NCBI GenBank assembly: GCA_001931905.2
Contig: MSJI02000562.1
Span: forward strand, 1 to 40,708
DNA: 40,708 nucleotides
Source of the DNA: Cladosporium sp. IMV 00045
Lineage: Eukaryota; Ascomycota; Dothideomycetes; Cladosporiales; Cladosporiaceae
Reading direction: 5' to 3'
Part shown: positions 20,158 through 31,207 of the stretch, piece by piece
Numbering within the stretch: position 1 is the first letter of the stretch
How the letters are laid out: each line of letters opens with the position of its first letter
The notes under the pieces: model-generated
The model's input: the letters and a program-made list of their open reading frames with translations, nothing else
Database searches by the model: none
What the model was told of the DNA's origin: nothing
Made by a program: the position numbers and the translations under genes

Positions 20158-23100
20158 GAGTATTGATTGATCTGTTTCTGATTTTCGGGATGTAGCTTCT
20201 CTGGCACTAGGGCGTTAGGATGGACTGTTTGATTTGGGCGGAGCGCATGAAACACAAGAACACAGCAAACCCAGAACCAGGGACAGGCGAACTTGATGTG
20301 TATGTGTGAATACGAACCGGGAAATATTATTAGCTTAGGAAATGAAATGGTTACTCTCACCGCGATTCTTTCTCCTCCAGCAGAATGTCAACCCTTGAAT
20401 TCCTTCGACTTGCAACACTCACACGACCAGAGACATCAAACCATTCCTCGTCCCCAGCTACCAAAACCCTCCCTTCCACAAAGACAGCAAACCCACACAT
20501 CCGCAACATCCAAACTCCACCCATCATGTTGCATGAAGACTCCAGTTGAGCTGCTCTGACGATGCCGCCAACCGCCGCCGCCGCCGCCGGGGAATGCAAA
20601 ACGCCCCGCAGCGCCAATCCGCACCGAATCACTTCCCGCCCTGCCGACCGGCCGAAAAACCTCATGCAAGGGCCGGAGTCGTGGTCGCGCATGAAGAGAA
20701 GCGCTGAAAAGAAAGGATGCGTCAGAACGACGGAGCTTGGAAGGGTCGGAGCCAAGAGCGATGGAGCGAGACGGGGCGTGGTTTCTCTGCAGTAGGTAGT
20801 TAGTCAACACCTAGGAGTTCCCAAGTTCCCAGCAATCTTGTCTGCTTGGTGGTGGGGTCAGGTATCGTTCCAAACGAACGCGAGGGACATCTGTTCAGAT
20901 TCGCAATCCATCTTCGAGCTTCTCCGAAGAGTTGATCGCTCGTGCGTGTTCTCGAATGGGCGAATTTTGGGCTTCCAGAAGCACAAGAAAGTTACGCTCA
21001 TTCCCCGAGATGAAGGGACGCGACGCCCTTTGGGCAGAATTACGCAAAAGGCAATCCTGTACCTCCCACCTCACTACTACCCCCCAGAAATTCACTACTA
21101 TCTAAACAACGAACATCCATGTAAGCAGTTCATCACTCGCATGGCCAAACGCCCGGGCTCTCGGGCATCAATATCAAAGGGGGAAACGGGGCGGGGCGAT
21201 TAGTGAGAAGAAAGGGAACAAGCATATCGAAACATGTGGCCGTTTCCAAGGTCCTTCCCTGCCCCGTCTCCGGCTTTTGCGGGAGCCCTTCCTTCGCTTC
21301 GACATGCTCTACTGACTGACTATGAATCGTTGGCATGTGGGTAGTCGATTACATGGATTTGTGAATACGGAAAACTACTCGAGTCTTGGGAAGAATGGTT
21401 CACTCAGCCTTGCAGGGCGTGCATGCAGCCAAGCGCGTGTGGATGGTGAAAACCCGGCGAGCCGGCTTGGTGAAGAGAAGCATACGAGACCACGAGCAGA
21501 CGCGATCGGGTCGGACGGGGAGGCAAATGCACGCAAGTCGGTTTGAAGTTCACTTTTAGAGGGGAATACGGAAGTGGGTTGTGGGTTCTCTGGGAATTTC
21601 TGGGACAGCGCGCGTGGCCGATGCGGCTACGAGGGCTAATCGAAGTCTGCTGTGCTGCTAGGAAGTAAATTGTGCATTTTCCTCGGATCGCACACCGAGG
21701 CTTGCGATACGTATTGGAATGGGCGATTGACGGAATGTGCCAGAGAGAAGCATGGCAGTCGAAAGCACAGGTGCTTCGCGAAAGGCAAGCTCGCTTGTCG
21801 ACGATGATGATGTCGTTCTTCCTTCTAGACATGTTCGGCTGCGATGCCAACCTTGCAACGGCTGGTGGAAGGATGGAAGGGGCCAAAAAGCATACGTCTC
21901 TGTGCTGCGGGCCGTGCGACAGGGGCCCAGAAGTGCGTAGTGACGGTGCGGTCTCAGACAGGGCCATCCTTGTATTGGGAGGTCCGCTTGGGCCAAAGTG
22001 TTTCTCAAAAGTGAGTGGACGTTCGCAACGTGGGACGTTTAAAGTTCGGGGCGTCAGTGAAGTATCACGTGAGGTAAAGTTCACCGTCGTCTCCACGATT
22101 GCCGTACGGCTGTTTCTGAGACATGGCCCCGAGATAGGCCTGTAGCGACGTCACTGCCCTTCCGTCATCACTGGCCCTGGTGCCAGGGAGAAATGAGGTA
22201 GGTGGGCGACGGGCTGGACAGAGGCGAGAGGGAGGCAAAAGTGAGGGACGGGTTGGGAGGGCAGATCATCAGGAATCACAGAGTCACCACCAACAAGCAG
22301 GAAGTACTTGTCAGCGCGCAGGCCGGACGGTGTCACTTCTGCCCATCGCCCATACATATCTACATACCCTACATACCTGCCTGTACATGCACCTTGTCGT
22401 TCTGGCAGCTCGCAGGCAGGACAGCAAACAAAGCAGCTACACATAAATACATACATCCCTCGCCTGTTCGTCTGCGTCGGACTGCATCTTTGCAGCAAGG
22501 CACGCACGCATCGATCCAGACCAGGAAGAGAGCCTGGCAATACTACGCCCGGCATATCAGCGCCCAACCTCGACCAGGCAAAAGCCTATCTTGACGTCTG
22601 GAAGTAGAACAAGGCCAGCCAGCCAGCCCATCATCAGCCGCACGTGAGTCGACCACTCCAAAGATCGACTCTTTTGCTGCTGCTTGTGCTCGTGCTTGTG
22701 TCGCCGCTACTTTCTCTCGTCCTCTCGTCCCTTGATTTTTGTTTCTTGCTCCTGGGAAGATAGAGAGTCATCTTTTCACATACATCAACATCACGTCCCC
22801 CACCCCGCCGACAAATACCTCGCGCGCGACTCGACGTCGCTCTCAAACTCAACGCTCATCCCACGAGGACCTGCACCCAGGCGACCGGTGCGCGACCTCG
22901 ACGGCATCCAACTTATTCCCGCCGTCGCTTTTCTCCCTGCAGTGGTAGCGACATACTGCGCCCTGCTGTCGACCGCGATATCGTCGGCGCTGCCCAACCT
23001 GGCATATCGTCGAAGCGCGCTTGCCGACTAGGAACACCCTTGCCGTCGCCGCCAGGCATCAAGGCGGAAACAAAAGGTAAAACCACCGTGCCCCACTATA

Positions 23101-23504
23101 TCATTCCACATCCTCGACCAGACCACATCCCCAAAGCACCAGCCCACCGAGCCCACCTACCCCCTGCGGGTCCTGCTCCATCCTGCTGCTGGGTTCGGCT
23201 CTTTTTTTCTAGACGCTCCGCTCCCATCCGTTGGTAGGTGCGTGCTGCCGACCACCTACCTTGTCATCATGCCTTTCGAACGGTATGGCGCTGGCCTCTC
23301 CCTTCACCAATCTGCTACAATCGCCCAGCTTCACCAGCACAGCAGCAGCAAATGGGAGAGCGAAGCAACAGCGTCACGGCGTTTCCGCCATACCGCTCCG
23401 GCTCGGGGTCGTGGGGTTACCACTCGAACAACAATGTGCTGACGTATCCCAATGAACAGAGGCGATCCCGGCAAATACCTCTAGCCTACCACAACCAAAA
23501 CAAC
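20158..23504. other. 3.3 kb gene-poor region ending in the leader of the DUF8035 gene
   Basis: No frame here has a recognisable domain. The two largest (21404-22096 minus, 230 codons; 21672-22145 plus, 157 codons) overlap on opposite strands and look like chance. A (CCG)n run lies at 20573-20590, and an ACATA-rich patch at about 22350-22460. From about 22640 to 23240 the plus strand is pyrimidine-rich with many short ATG frames, as in a long fungal 5' leader. A CACGTG core occurs near 22064-22069 and an ACGTCA near 22148-22153; neither is tested. Confidence 0.5.
20573..20590. repeat. (CCG)n microsatellite
   Basis: About six consecutive CCG units in non-coding sequence downstream of the glucanase gene. 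Confidence 0.75.
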
Positions 23505-26491
23505 ATGTCGTACAACCGTACCCTTTCGCCAGGCGGTCGTCGACTGACCAACCCTGCGCGAGCCTCTGAGGGCAATTTCGATGCATACTACTCGCAGAGA
23601 CACAGCGCATACGGTTCACCCCGCGCCAGCACCGAACGTGTGATACCCATTTCTTCTCAAACATACCTGAATCCGCCCTCAGTCACCAGCGCTAGCTCCA
23701 GCAGCACCCGTCTCACTCCTGGTTACGATGCCTACACCGGTCGACCAAGACGCTCTTCAATGCTGGAAAACACCCGCAGCGGTGCCACCACCAACCCTGC
23801 TCCGCCTCGTAACCGTCCAACTGTCGTGCAAGGGGACATTGCACGCCCTTCCAGTCCACCGAGGCGAGACCGCCCAGACTACTACATCCAGCCCGCGTCG
23901 TCGAAAGAGCCCAAGCCTGCACGCCAGTTCGAACATAAGAAGTTGTACAGCGTGGATGACGGCAGCGCCAAACTCGTGGCCGACGTCGACCTGGGATCAG
24001 GTGGAGAAAGACACCACAAGCGAAGGGAAAGTGGAGACAGATCAGGATACAGGAGCATGGGTTACGACCGTGGTCGTAAGCCGTACCATGCCAATGGCAG
24101 GAGAGAAAGGACTCTCGAGGACGAGGATGCTTTCTCCTACACAGACCCAGCCAGCATGTACAAGGAGACTGAGCCGAGATGGCGCGAGACGAGGCCACGA
24201 CGAGGAAGCGTTGATCGTGGTGGAGCTAGCCGGGACAGGTCCACCAGCATGATAGAGCCCTACGGAGCTGATCCTCGACGGTCAGCACGCGAAATTGGGC
24301 CTCCACCAAGCCAGCGAGGATGGGACAAGATCAACGACTTGGGACGCAGCCGCAGTACGAGGGAATCGGTGCCGCACTCTCCCTCTCGGGCTCGCGAAGA
24401 GTCTCGAGGCAGGTACTCAGACAACCGAGACCCTTACTACGTCGCACCACGGAAAGGTTCTACCGATAGAAGCAGGGCGCATTTGCACCAGGATCAGAAA
24501 TACGACTACGAACACGATGATCGACGGGAGCGCAGGCACAGCACTACCAGACGCAAGGACCGAAGCGTTTCTCGAAGAGGATTCGGCATCAGAAGCGACA
24601 GCAAAGACCGATACGCCAATCAAGGGAGCGACGATAGTTTTGAATCTCGCAAGAGAGATATGGCCAGGGACTCTGGATACGTGGATGGACACCGAAGGGA
24701 CGAACCCCATGAGCGCGAACGTCAATATCTGCAGGAACCAAAGCGCAAAGACCACGGCCGAGGCTACGAGGACTACGATCGCGACAGTGATCGCGAACGC
24801 GCCAAGCATGACGGATACAGACACCACCATCGTCGCAACAGCAGCCGTGACGACAGGAAAGATGGAGACAACAGCATCTCGGGCGCCGCTAAAATTGCAG
24901 CAGGAGGCTTGGGCGCGGCCGCCACATTATTTGGTCTTAACAGGGAAAAAGGCAAGAAAGAGGAGCGCGAACGTGAAGAACAGGAGCGTCAGCGTGAGCA
25001 AGATCGCCAATGGGAATCCGACAGGCCGAGGGAGCAGGAGCGTCGACAAGATGATCGTCGAGAGCGCGACAACGTTGAACCTGAGCGAAGGCGACGGGGA
25101 GGCGGCTCTCACGATGACGAGCCTCCACACGACCGCCAACGCGACCAATACAGTGACCCAGACCGTGGTCTTGGGTTTGCCTTCGAAGGGCCTCCCCCTG
25201 ACGCACACAAGTCTCGAGAGGCTACCCGTGATGCCTCTGCAGCGCCTGGTGCGCCCCACGAGGTCCCTCCTCCACAACCACCGCGTCCTCAGCCTCGACA
25301 GTACGACCGTGAATCCGCATCTGACCGCGAATACGACCGTCCTCATGATGCCCCTCCTCACCCTCAGGCGCAGGCGCCTGCACCAACCACCAATGATGCA
25401 GACGAGGATTACCGCCGCCGCATGGAACAAGTGCAGCGCGAACTTGGCCTCCCTCCTCAGGACCATAGTTCAGACTCCGATCCGGATCGCGAGCGCCGTC
25501 GTCGAGAGCGAGAGATCCGTCAGGCTGAGCGTCAAGGCCGCAAAGTCAACGGCATGGGAGAGCCTGCTCCTTACTACGATCAGCCTACACAGCCTCACCC
25601 TGGCGGCCTGCGCGGCAGCTTCGAAGATGACGCCAGCCAGGCCACATATTCGACGGCTCCCACGAACTACAGCCAAGAGCCCAGTCTGCGCCGCCGCGCC
25701 AGTGTCCTGGACCAAACCATGGACCCCGGCCTCATGGCGCAGGTCATCGACAACAGCGCGAGCGAAAAGCGCGAAAATCGTGTGCGAATCGTCGATCCTC
25801 CTACGGACGAGGAGGACAAGAAGCCCAAGGGTATCTTGAAGAAGCCGACGGCGAGCTTCCCAGAAGACCCGAATGCTGTGCGTGAGGGCGTGGCTCCGTT
25901 GAAGGATGTATGTCATACAGTATCCCCTCCTGGTCTTGCATTCATTTACTGACTATATCTCCTCACAGGCAAATAAGAAAGGCATCCCCCCCGGCGCCCG
26001 CTGGACCAAAATCGACCGCCGCCTCGTCAACCCGGAAGCGCTGGAGAAATCCAACGAGCGCTTCGAGGAACGCCAGGACTTCGTCATCGTCCTGCGCGTC
26101 TTGACCAAGGAGGAAATCCAAAAACTCGCCGATCGCACCCGCGACATCAGAGGTAAGCCTTGCCCACACCCCCTCACCCTATCCCTCACCACTAACACCA
26201 CCTACAGAAGCCGCCCGTGCCTCTGAAGAAAAACACGAACGCCGCGCCTCGCGCCGCCGCGCGCGCAAGGAGCGCGACGAGTACGACGAGGACAACTCGG
26301 AGGACGAGTACGCGCCGAGGAAACCTAAGATGCTCGAAGCGCCTTCCGCCGCGCAGGGGGGTGCTTCGGAGGCGGATTTCATTCGCGATAGGGAAAGGAG
26401 GGATAGGGACCGCGAGAGGGAGAGGGAGAGTGTTTATGCGCCGTCGTCTTCGGGGCGGGAGGGCAGGGGAGGGGCGAGTATTGAGCGGTGA
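23505..26491 (+). CDS. DUF8035 domain protein, Arg/Glu/Asp-rich and mostly disordered
   Basis: Exons 23505-25907, 25969-26152 and 26208-26491 (introns of 61 and 55 nt) give 956 residues. The N-terminal 800 residues are low complexity, with many RE, RD, RS and PR dipeptides, broken by a short Gly/Ala patch AAKIAAGGLGAAATLFGLNR near 460-479. The conserved DUF8035 block starts GIPPGARWTKIDRRLVNPEA near residue 806 and continues to DFVIVLRVLTKEEIQKLA, across the second exon. The tail is again charged. Function is unknown; the family is fungal, and the charged low-complexity part suggests a scaffold or nucleic-acid-linked role (inference only). The start is uncertain: the frame is open upstream to 23238 with in-frame ATGs, but 23505 has a good context (AACATG) and begins MSYNRTLSPGG. 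Confidence 0.85.
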
Positions 26492-27220
26492 TTGAGTGGT
26501 GGTGGTTGGAGGAATGTGTTGGGGAAGGGAGTTCACGGTGACATGTCGCATTTAGCGGGCTCCTTTGTGGATGGAACGGTATCGAAGTTTTCTTCGTTGG
26601 GATTTCTCATTTTTGCTGGGTTGGCGTTGCATTTGGAGATGGGAGAGGGTTGGTAAGATGATTGTACGAGAGTGAACAAGAAAACAAACCAAAATCAGGT
26701 TTCCCCTCATCGTTAGACTTTTGGATACCTGCATGAGATTTTCTATCAATACACGTGAAGACGCCACGGGCTTGTTGCATTCAAATGCTGTCGAAGGTGG
26801 GGAAAAGATAATGTGACATTCTCACGGCGAAATCCAGAGCAAATGAAGACCTGCAATGGGACAGCCCGATACTCCACGCTCGTTTAAAAGGATACATATA
26901 CCTTGACGTGCAATCGATTCATCAATCTCATTAATCTCTACACAATACTTTTCCGTTTTTTTGTGTGAAACCAAGCAGACAAAAAATGCAACAACTCAGA
27001 AGAATTTCTCCATACCACGCACCACTCATTAATTATGAATTCGGATTATCACATTTGGGGTACATTCTGCATTCTGATCTGAATCTGACAGGGAAGTATG
27101 CGCAGCCTAATTCCCATTCGGCTGGCTGTTGGGTCCTTCCGTTCTCGGGGAAGCAGAAAACAAAAAACGCCATGATTCAGCAAGCATTCCTTCCAAACAA
27201 CCCCCTCTCATCCCACAATC
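26492..27220. other. intergenic, between convergent 3' ends
   Basis: 729 nt between the DUF8035 gene (plus) and the large membrane protein gene (minus). AT-rich stretches near 26570-26760 and 26880-27010 fit 3' untranslated ends. No gene is seen. Confidence 0.5.
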
Positions 27221-29845
27221 CTAAACCTCACGACTCCACCTTCTAAACTTCCCCCAATTCTTCACCGCCGGACTGCCCGCCAACGACCTCCAAGCCTTAC
27301 GCCTCTTCAACCCCATACCCCTTCGACTCTCCTCGCCACCATCTCCCTCCCTCCTCCCCCCACTATGCACGAAAACATGCCCATCGTCCTGCTCCAGCGT
27401 CCACGCAACGCCGTAATCCTTCCCCTGCGGACCGGTTCCGCAACAACCCGAGAAAGCTTCGCTAGGCGGCGAGTTGACCGCGAGGGAGAAGAGGGTGGGC
27501 GTCTCGGAGAAATCGGTGTACCACGTCTTGTGCATTGCGAAGTAGGCCAGGGCTAGAATGTTCAGGCCGAAGACCCCCAAGAGCACGATGTGGAAGGCTT
27601 TCTGGTAGCGCTCGGAGCCGCCGGAGGAGTACTTTTGCGCGCGGATCGTGGCGTTGAAGGACTCGTAGACGCCGTCGGGGTCCTTGAGGATGCCGTCTGC
27701 GGCTTCGCTTTCGAGGTATGGCCAGTAGGTCGTGAAGGGGGCGTCGAGAGTGGATTGAAGGAGGGTACAGCCAGCGAGAACGGCGAGGGCTTCAGCGAGG
27801 GATGGGGTTTGGGGGTCGAGCTCGTGTTTTCGTAGGAGGAGTTGGGTGAGCAGTCTGGCGTTGGAAGAGTCTCCGCCGAAAGCGCCATCATTCAGGGCGA
27901 TGGCGAGAGCCCATTGGCTTGCTACGTTGGGCCACTCTTTGCTGGGAGTCACGCTTGGAGCATCCGGCACGCTTGAAATGTACTGCATATGATGGGTATG
28001 CTCGTCTGGACAGACTGCCTCCAGAGTGGCGCCTTGGGCGCTTGCTTGGTAGGAAGTGTAGCAGTATGGCGTTTGGGTGACTCGCAACTGACAGAGAAAG
28101 TAGTCGGGTTGGTCGCGTGTGTTTGCGTCATCTATACCAGGTGATTTACCCAGAATATAGATCGTGGTGCGGTTATATAGGTTAGTGCTGTTGACCATCG
28201 TGTTGTAGTTCTTGGGCAACATCGGGAAGACGGGCGGCCATGCACCATCGCCGTATCGATCTCCCCATTCGAAGATATCGTCCAAGTCGGTACCGCCTAG
28301 ATATGGCGAGGGATGCTCATCCGTGAACTCGAGCTGTGCTGGCCATGTGGCCCCGTTGATGGTCTCATTGGTCGCATTCCATTTCTCAAAGACCAGCGGA
28401 GCGATGCGTTCCTCTGAAAGAGTTGCGCAAAGGACATGTACAACCGGTGATGGAACAGAAGCGTTCAAGCGGTAGATTCCAAGCCCATCAAGATCTTCTG
28501 GTTGCATGATGTTGTTGACAGCGTCTTTGGATGCCGAAGCAACTCCGGTATGCGGGAACGCCAGACTGACGTTGTTGATGACAATGACAGGCTCATCCGT
28601 CTCATTCCAAACCCGGGCAGATGAATAATTCAGTCTGTTCTCAACCCATGGTGCAATCACTGCGGTGTCATTGCCCAAAAGAGCTGTGCCAGATGGCCTG
28701 GCAGATGGTATGAGTCTACCGTTCGACTGTGAGTTCTGAGTTCTCTCTGACCATGAGTTCAGGTAGTCATAGTAGTTGTGATAGGCCATAGCGGCATGCT
28801 CGATTGAAAGACACGTCTCATCTCGGGCGTCTTCGTCAAGGACCCCAGGCAGTGGATGGGGGCAATCTTTGGCAATGTAGAATCTGTTGGCAAACGATGC
28901 TTTGACCAACCCTTTCATCTCAACATGAGTCCACTTGTCGAAACTCAATCGTGGCTGGACTAAGGCGGTCGCCGCTGAAGTATACAGCATCGCAAACAAT
29001 GCAGCGATCAGTGAGATGAAGCCCAGAGTCGTAATCCCAGCATAGCGAACGCTTTCCCATCGCGAGATCATGGTCCCTGGCTGCACAATCCAGCTCCTCA
29101 TATTGAGTTCGGCAAGAGTAACTCCAGAGCGTCGATGAGAGCTCGAGGCTTTCCTCGACAGCTCTTGACCGAGAAGCGCGATGATCACAGTTACGAATGA
29201 CAATTCAATTGTCTTTGCCAACACCGACGTAAGGAAGGCGGCTGAAGATGCCGTGAGCCTTCCATCGGTGCGTACCCAGGGATATGACGGCCCAATTACG
29301 GCAATGAAGAAGAATATGCCCGAGAAGATTGTCGAGTACACCGAGAGCACGATTGTAGTGACGGAAAACCAAGAGGTGCGGCTTCCCTTGACTCCACGCA
29401 CATTTTCACACTTGTGACTCGCCGCAAAGTCACCATAGGCCGAGTGCATGGATGCGGTATGGCGCTTCGACAATAGGCTGGTTTCCGACTCCGCTGGGAG
29501 AGGAGGCGGTACCGATGGGCTTGAATAGGAGTGTGAGTGTTTGGCCTGCTGTCGGTATGGGCTGAACGTGCTTCTGGGTGAGTATCCGTATTGTGTAGAT
29601 CCAGAAAGACCACCAGTCGAAGGCGGCGAGGTGAGAGGATGTGCTGAGCTCGGCGTGCGCTGGTCGCCATCATCAGTAGATGATACGTTGCGGTGTTGTG
29701 TGCGCGTCGAGGCCGTAGATTCTTGGGATGTACGATTGGCAGAAGTTATGTCAATCCCCAGACCGTGGGGCATCTCTGAAGACATTTCTGAGAGCTGAAT
29801 TGATCTTGCGCGAGGTCGCGCTGCTGTTTGTGGTGTGCCGTCCAT
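27221..29845 (-). CDS. large intronless fungal membrane protein with a glycosylated extracellular domain
   Basis: One exon of 874 codons. A Ser/Pro-rich N-terminal tail (1-155) precedes three predicted membrane segments, near 159-184 (WFSVTTIVLSVYSTIFSGI), 201-226 (AFLTSVLAKTIELSFVTVII) and 270-293 (GITTLGFISLIAALFAM). A long Cys-containing domain rich in N-glycosylation sequons follows (about 300-745), then a fourth segment near 750-772 (HIVLLGVFGLNILALAYFAM) and a short basic tail. This layout belongs to a fungal family of unknown function whose members are often mislabelled Mcm2-3-5 in databases (recollection, not checked). Nothing in it resembles a helicase. A cell-surface sensing or wall-linked role is only a guess. 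It is divergent from the ceramide synthase gene. Confidence 0.85.
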   Translation of the reverse strand: MDGTPQTAARPRARSIQLSEMSSEMPHGLGIDITSANRTSQESTASTRTQHRNVSSTDDGDQRTPSSAHPLTSPPSTGGLSGSTQYGYSPRSTFSPYRQQAKHSHSYSSPSVPPPLPAESETSLLSKRHTASMHSAYGDFAASHKCENVRGVKGSRTSWFSVTTIVLSVYSTIFSGIFFFIAVIGPSYPWVRTDGRLTASSAAFLTSVLAKTIELSFVTVIIALLGQELSRKASSSHRRSGVTLAELNMRSWIVQPGTMISRWESVRYAGITTLGFISLIAALFAMLYTSAATALVQPRLSFDKWTHVEMKGLVKASFANRFYIAKDCPHPLPGVLDEDARDETCLSIEHAAMAYHNYYDYLNSWSERTQNSQSNGRLIPSARPSGTALLGNDTAVIAPWVENRLNYSSARVWNETDEPVIVINNVSLAFPHTGVASASKDAVNNIMQPEDLDGLGIYRLNASVPSPVVHVLCATLSEERIAPLVFEKWNATNETINGATWPAQLEFTDEHPSPYLGGTDLDDIFEWGDRYGDGAWPPVFPMLPKNYNTMVNSTNLYNRTTIYILGKSPGIDDANTRDQPDYFLCQLRVTQTPYCYTSYQASAQGATLEAVCPDEHTHHMQYISSVPDAPSVTPSKEWPNVASQWALAIALNDGAFGGDSSNARLLTQLLLRKHELDPQTPSLAEALAVLAGCTLLQSTLDAPFTTYWPYLESEAADGILKDPDGVYESFNATIRAQKYSSGGSERYQKAFHIVLLGVFGLNILALAYFAMHKTWYTDFSETPTLFSLAVNSPPSEAFSGCCGTGPQGKDYGVAWTLEQDDGHVFVHSGGRREGDGGEESRRGMGLKRRKAWRSLAGSPAVKNWGKFRRWSREV

Positions 29846-31207
29846 TGGAAGTTGTTAGTATGAGGGATGCGCCAGAGTCTGCTTGCCTTTTAGCAAAGCG
29901 CACATGTCAGATAAAAAGGCGATCAGAAAGACGGTCGCAGCGCTGGTCTCGAGCCTTCCAAATACCCTACCTAGCACAATTCGCAAGCCGCAAACCACCC
30001 GGACGGGTAGATGCAGCGAGGAGTGGTGGATGATGACGAACAGCCGACCGACAGATTTCACGCAAAATCCAGGACGTGCCAGGCCACTGGGGCCTATGGG
30101 CATGCAGAGGCGATAGTGCTAGTGATAATAATTCGCCAGCCGCATGCGAAGCTCAAGCGAGGGCTTTGCCGATGTTGGATGTGGCGCAAGGCTGGTTGTA
30201 TTTTAGTAGCGGGATGTTCTTCCTTACCGTAGCTTAGCACTTCTATACCACTCTGTACGTACGTAGAGTGGGGTCCAAGAGCTGCAGATGGGATAGCCGA
30301 TGAGGAATTGAGATGCAGATGGCCCTGACCGGTGTCTCTGCTATGATCGCTGTCACCTGCTGGAGCTTGCCTGATCAGTCGAGGCGAGGAGCACAGTCGC
30401 AGTGGTAGTGGTGGGCAAGGGTGGGTTAGGAGGATGGCCATGGTTGCATAAGTGCCACATTGGCGCAGCAGGTCTATCAGACGCGAGTCAAACGGGTGTC
30501 ACGAGGCTATCAGGTGTGCGGGTGTAAGTGAGGTCTTTGATGCTATCCGACACGCGATCACGGCAGCTGGCATGGGAAGTGAGGTCTGGGATGAAACGTG
30601 AAGTCGAGGCGTCAAACGCTGTTTTTAAAGGTAAGGGTATCAGGCATAAACAATTTTGTATGGCACGTTTCAGCGAGAGGAGTATGCGCGGCAGCGACGA
30701 TCAGAGCCCACCGCTGACCCCCAGCGCGGCAGGTTGAAACAAGGGTCTTGTCTTTTCTGGCCTGGCGCTCTCCTCTCCCACTCCCACGCTAACGTGTCAT
30801 TATTGGGGAAAATCGTATTGGTCGAGGAGGTGTCGTCTCGTCCAGGACTCGCCCGTTTCTTTGCTTTGCCTATATCACGGCTGCTCTGCCATTTTTTGCT
30901 TTCCTCCACGCCACCCTGCTCATCTGCGACACCATCCATACCATCCATTCGCTACGCCCAAGCGCGAGAACAGCCGTCTCCACCAGCGCGACTCCCACCA
31001 CAAGCGAGCTTCCTGGGCGGTGAACCACCAACGGGCCAGACCTCACTGACGATTTCCGGACAAGAGCCACTATTCCTTAGAACCCTGCATTCGAGCATTA
31101 CTGCATCGCCGCGAGCTCGCGGTCTGTAAACATTCCTTGACGACTTCGGAGAAACCTACTACTCTCTCACACGAAAAACCGCACTACGTGAGCCACACAC
31201 ACCGAAC
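29846..31207. promoter_or_regulatory. divergent upstream region of the membrane protein and ceramide synthase genes
   Basis: 1.36 kb between opposite start codons. Frames inside (up to 157 codons) show no domain. The last 350 nt before 31208 are C-rich, as in a leader. A GTACGTACGTA patch lies near 30256-30266. Confidence 0.45.

Noticed and set aside
21404..22145. Overlapping frames of 230 codons (minus) and 157 codons (plus)
   Set aside because: Both strands open at once without recognisable motifs suggests low stop density, not a gene.
24927..25466. 179-codon antisense frame in the same region
   Set aside because: Composition mirrors the sense repeats (Leu/Arg/Val-rich), with no domain and no splice support.
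24295..25839. 514-codon open frame overlapping the DUF8035 gene in another plus-strand frame
   Set aside because: It is a by-product of the Arg/Asp/Glu-rich repeats of the real gene; its translation is Thr/Ala/Arg-rich without a domain, and only the chosen frame leads into the conserved DUF8035 block.
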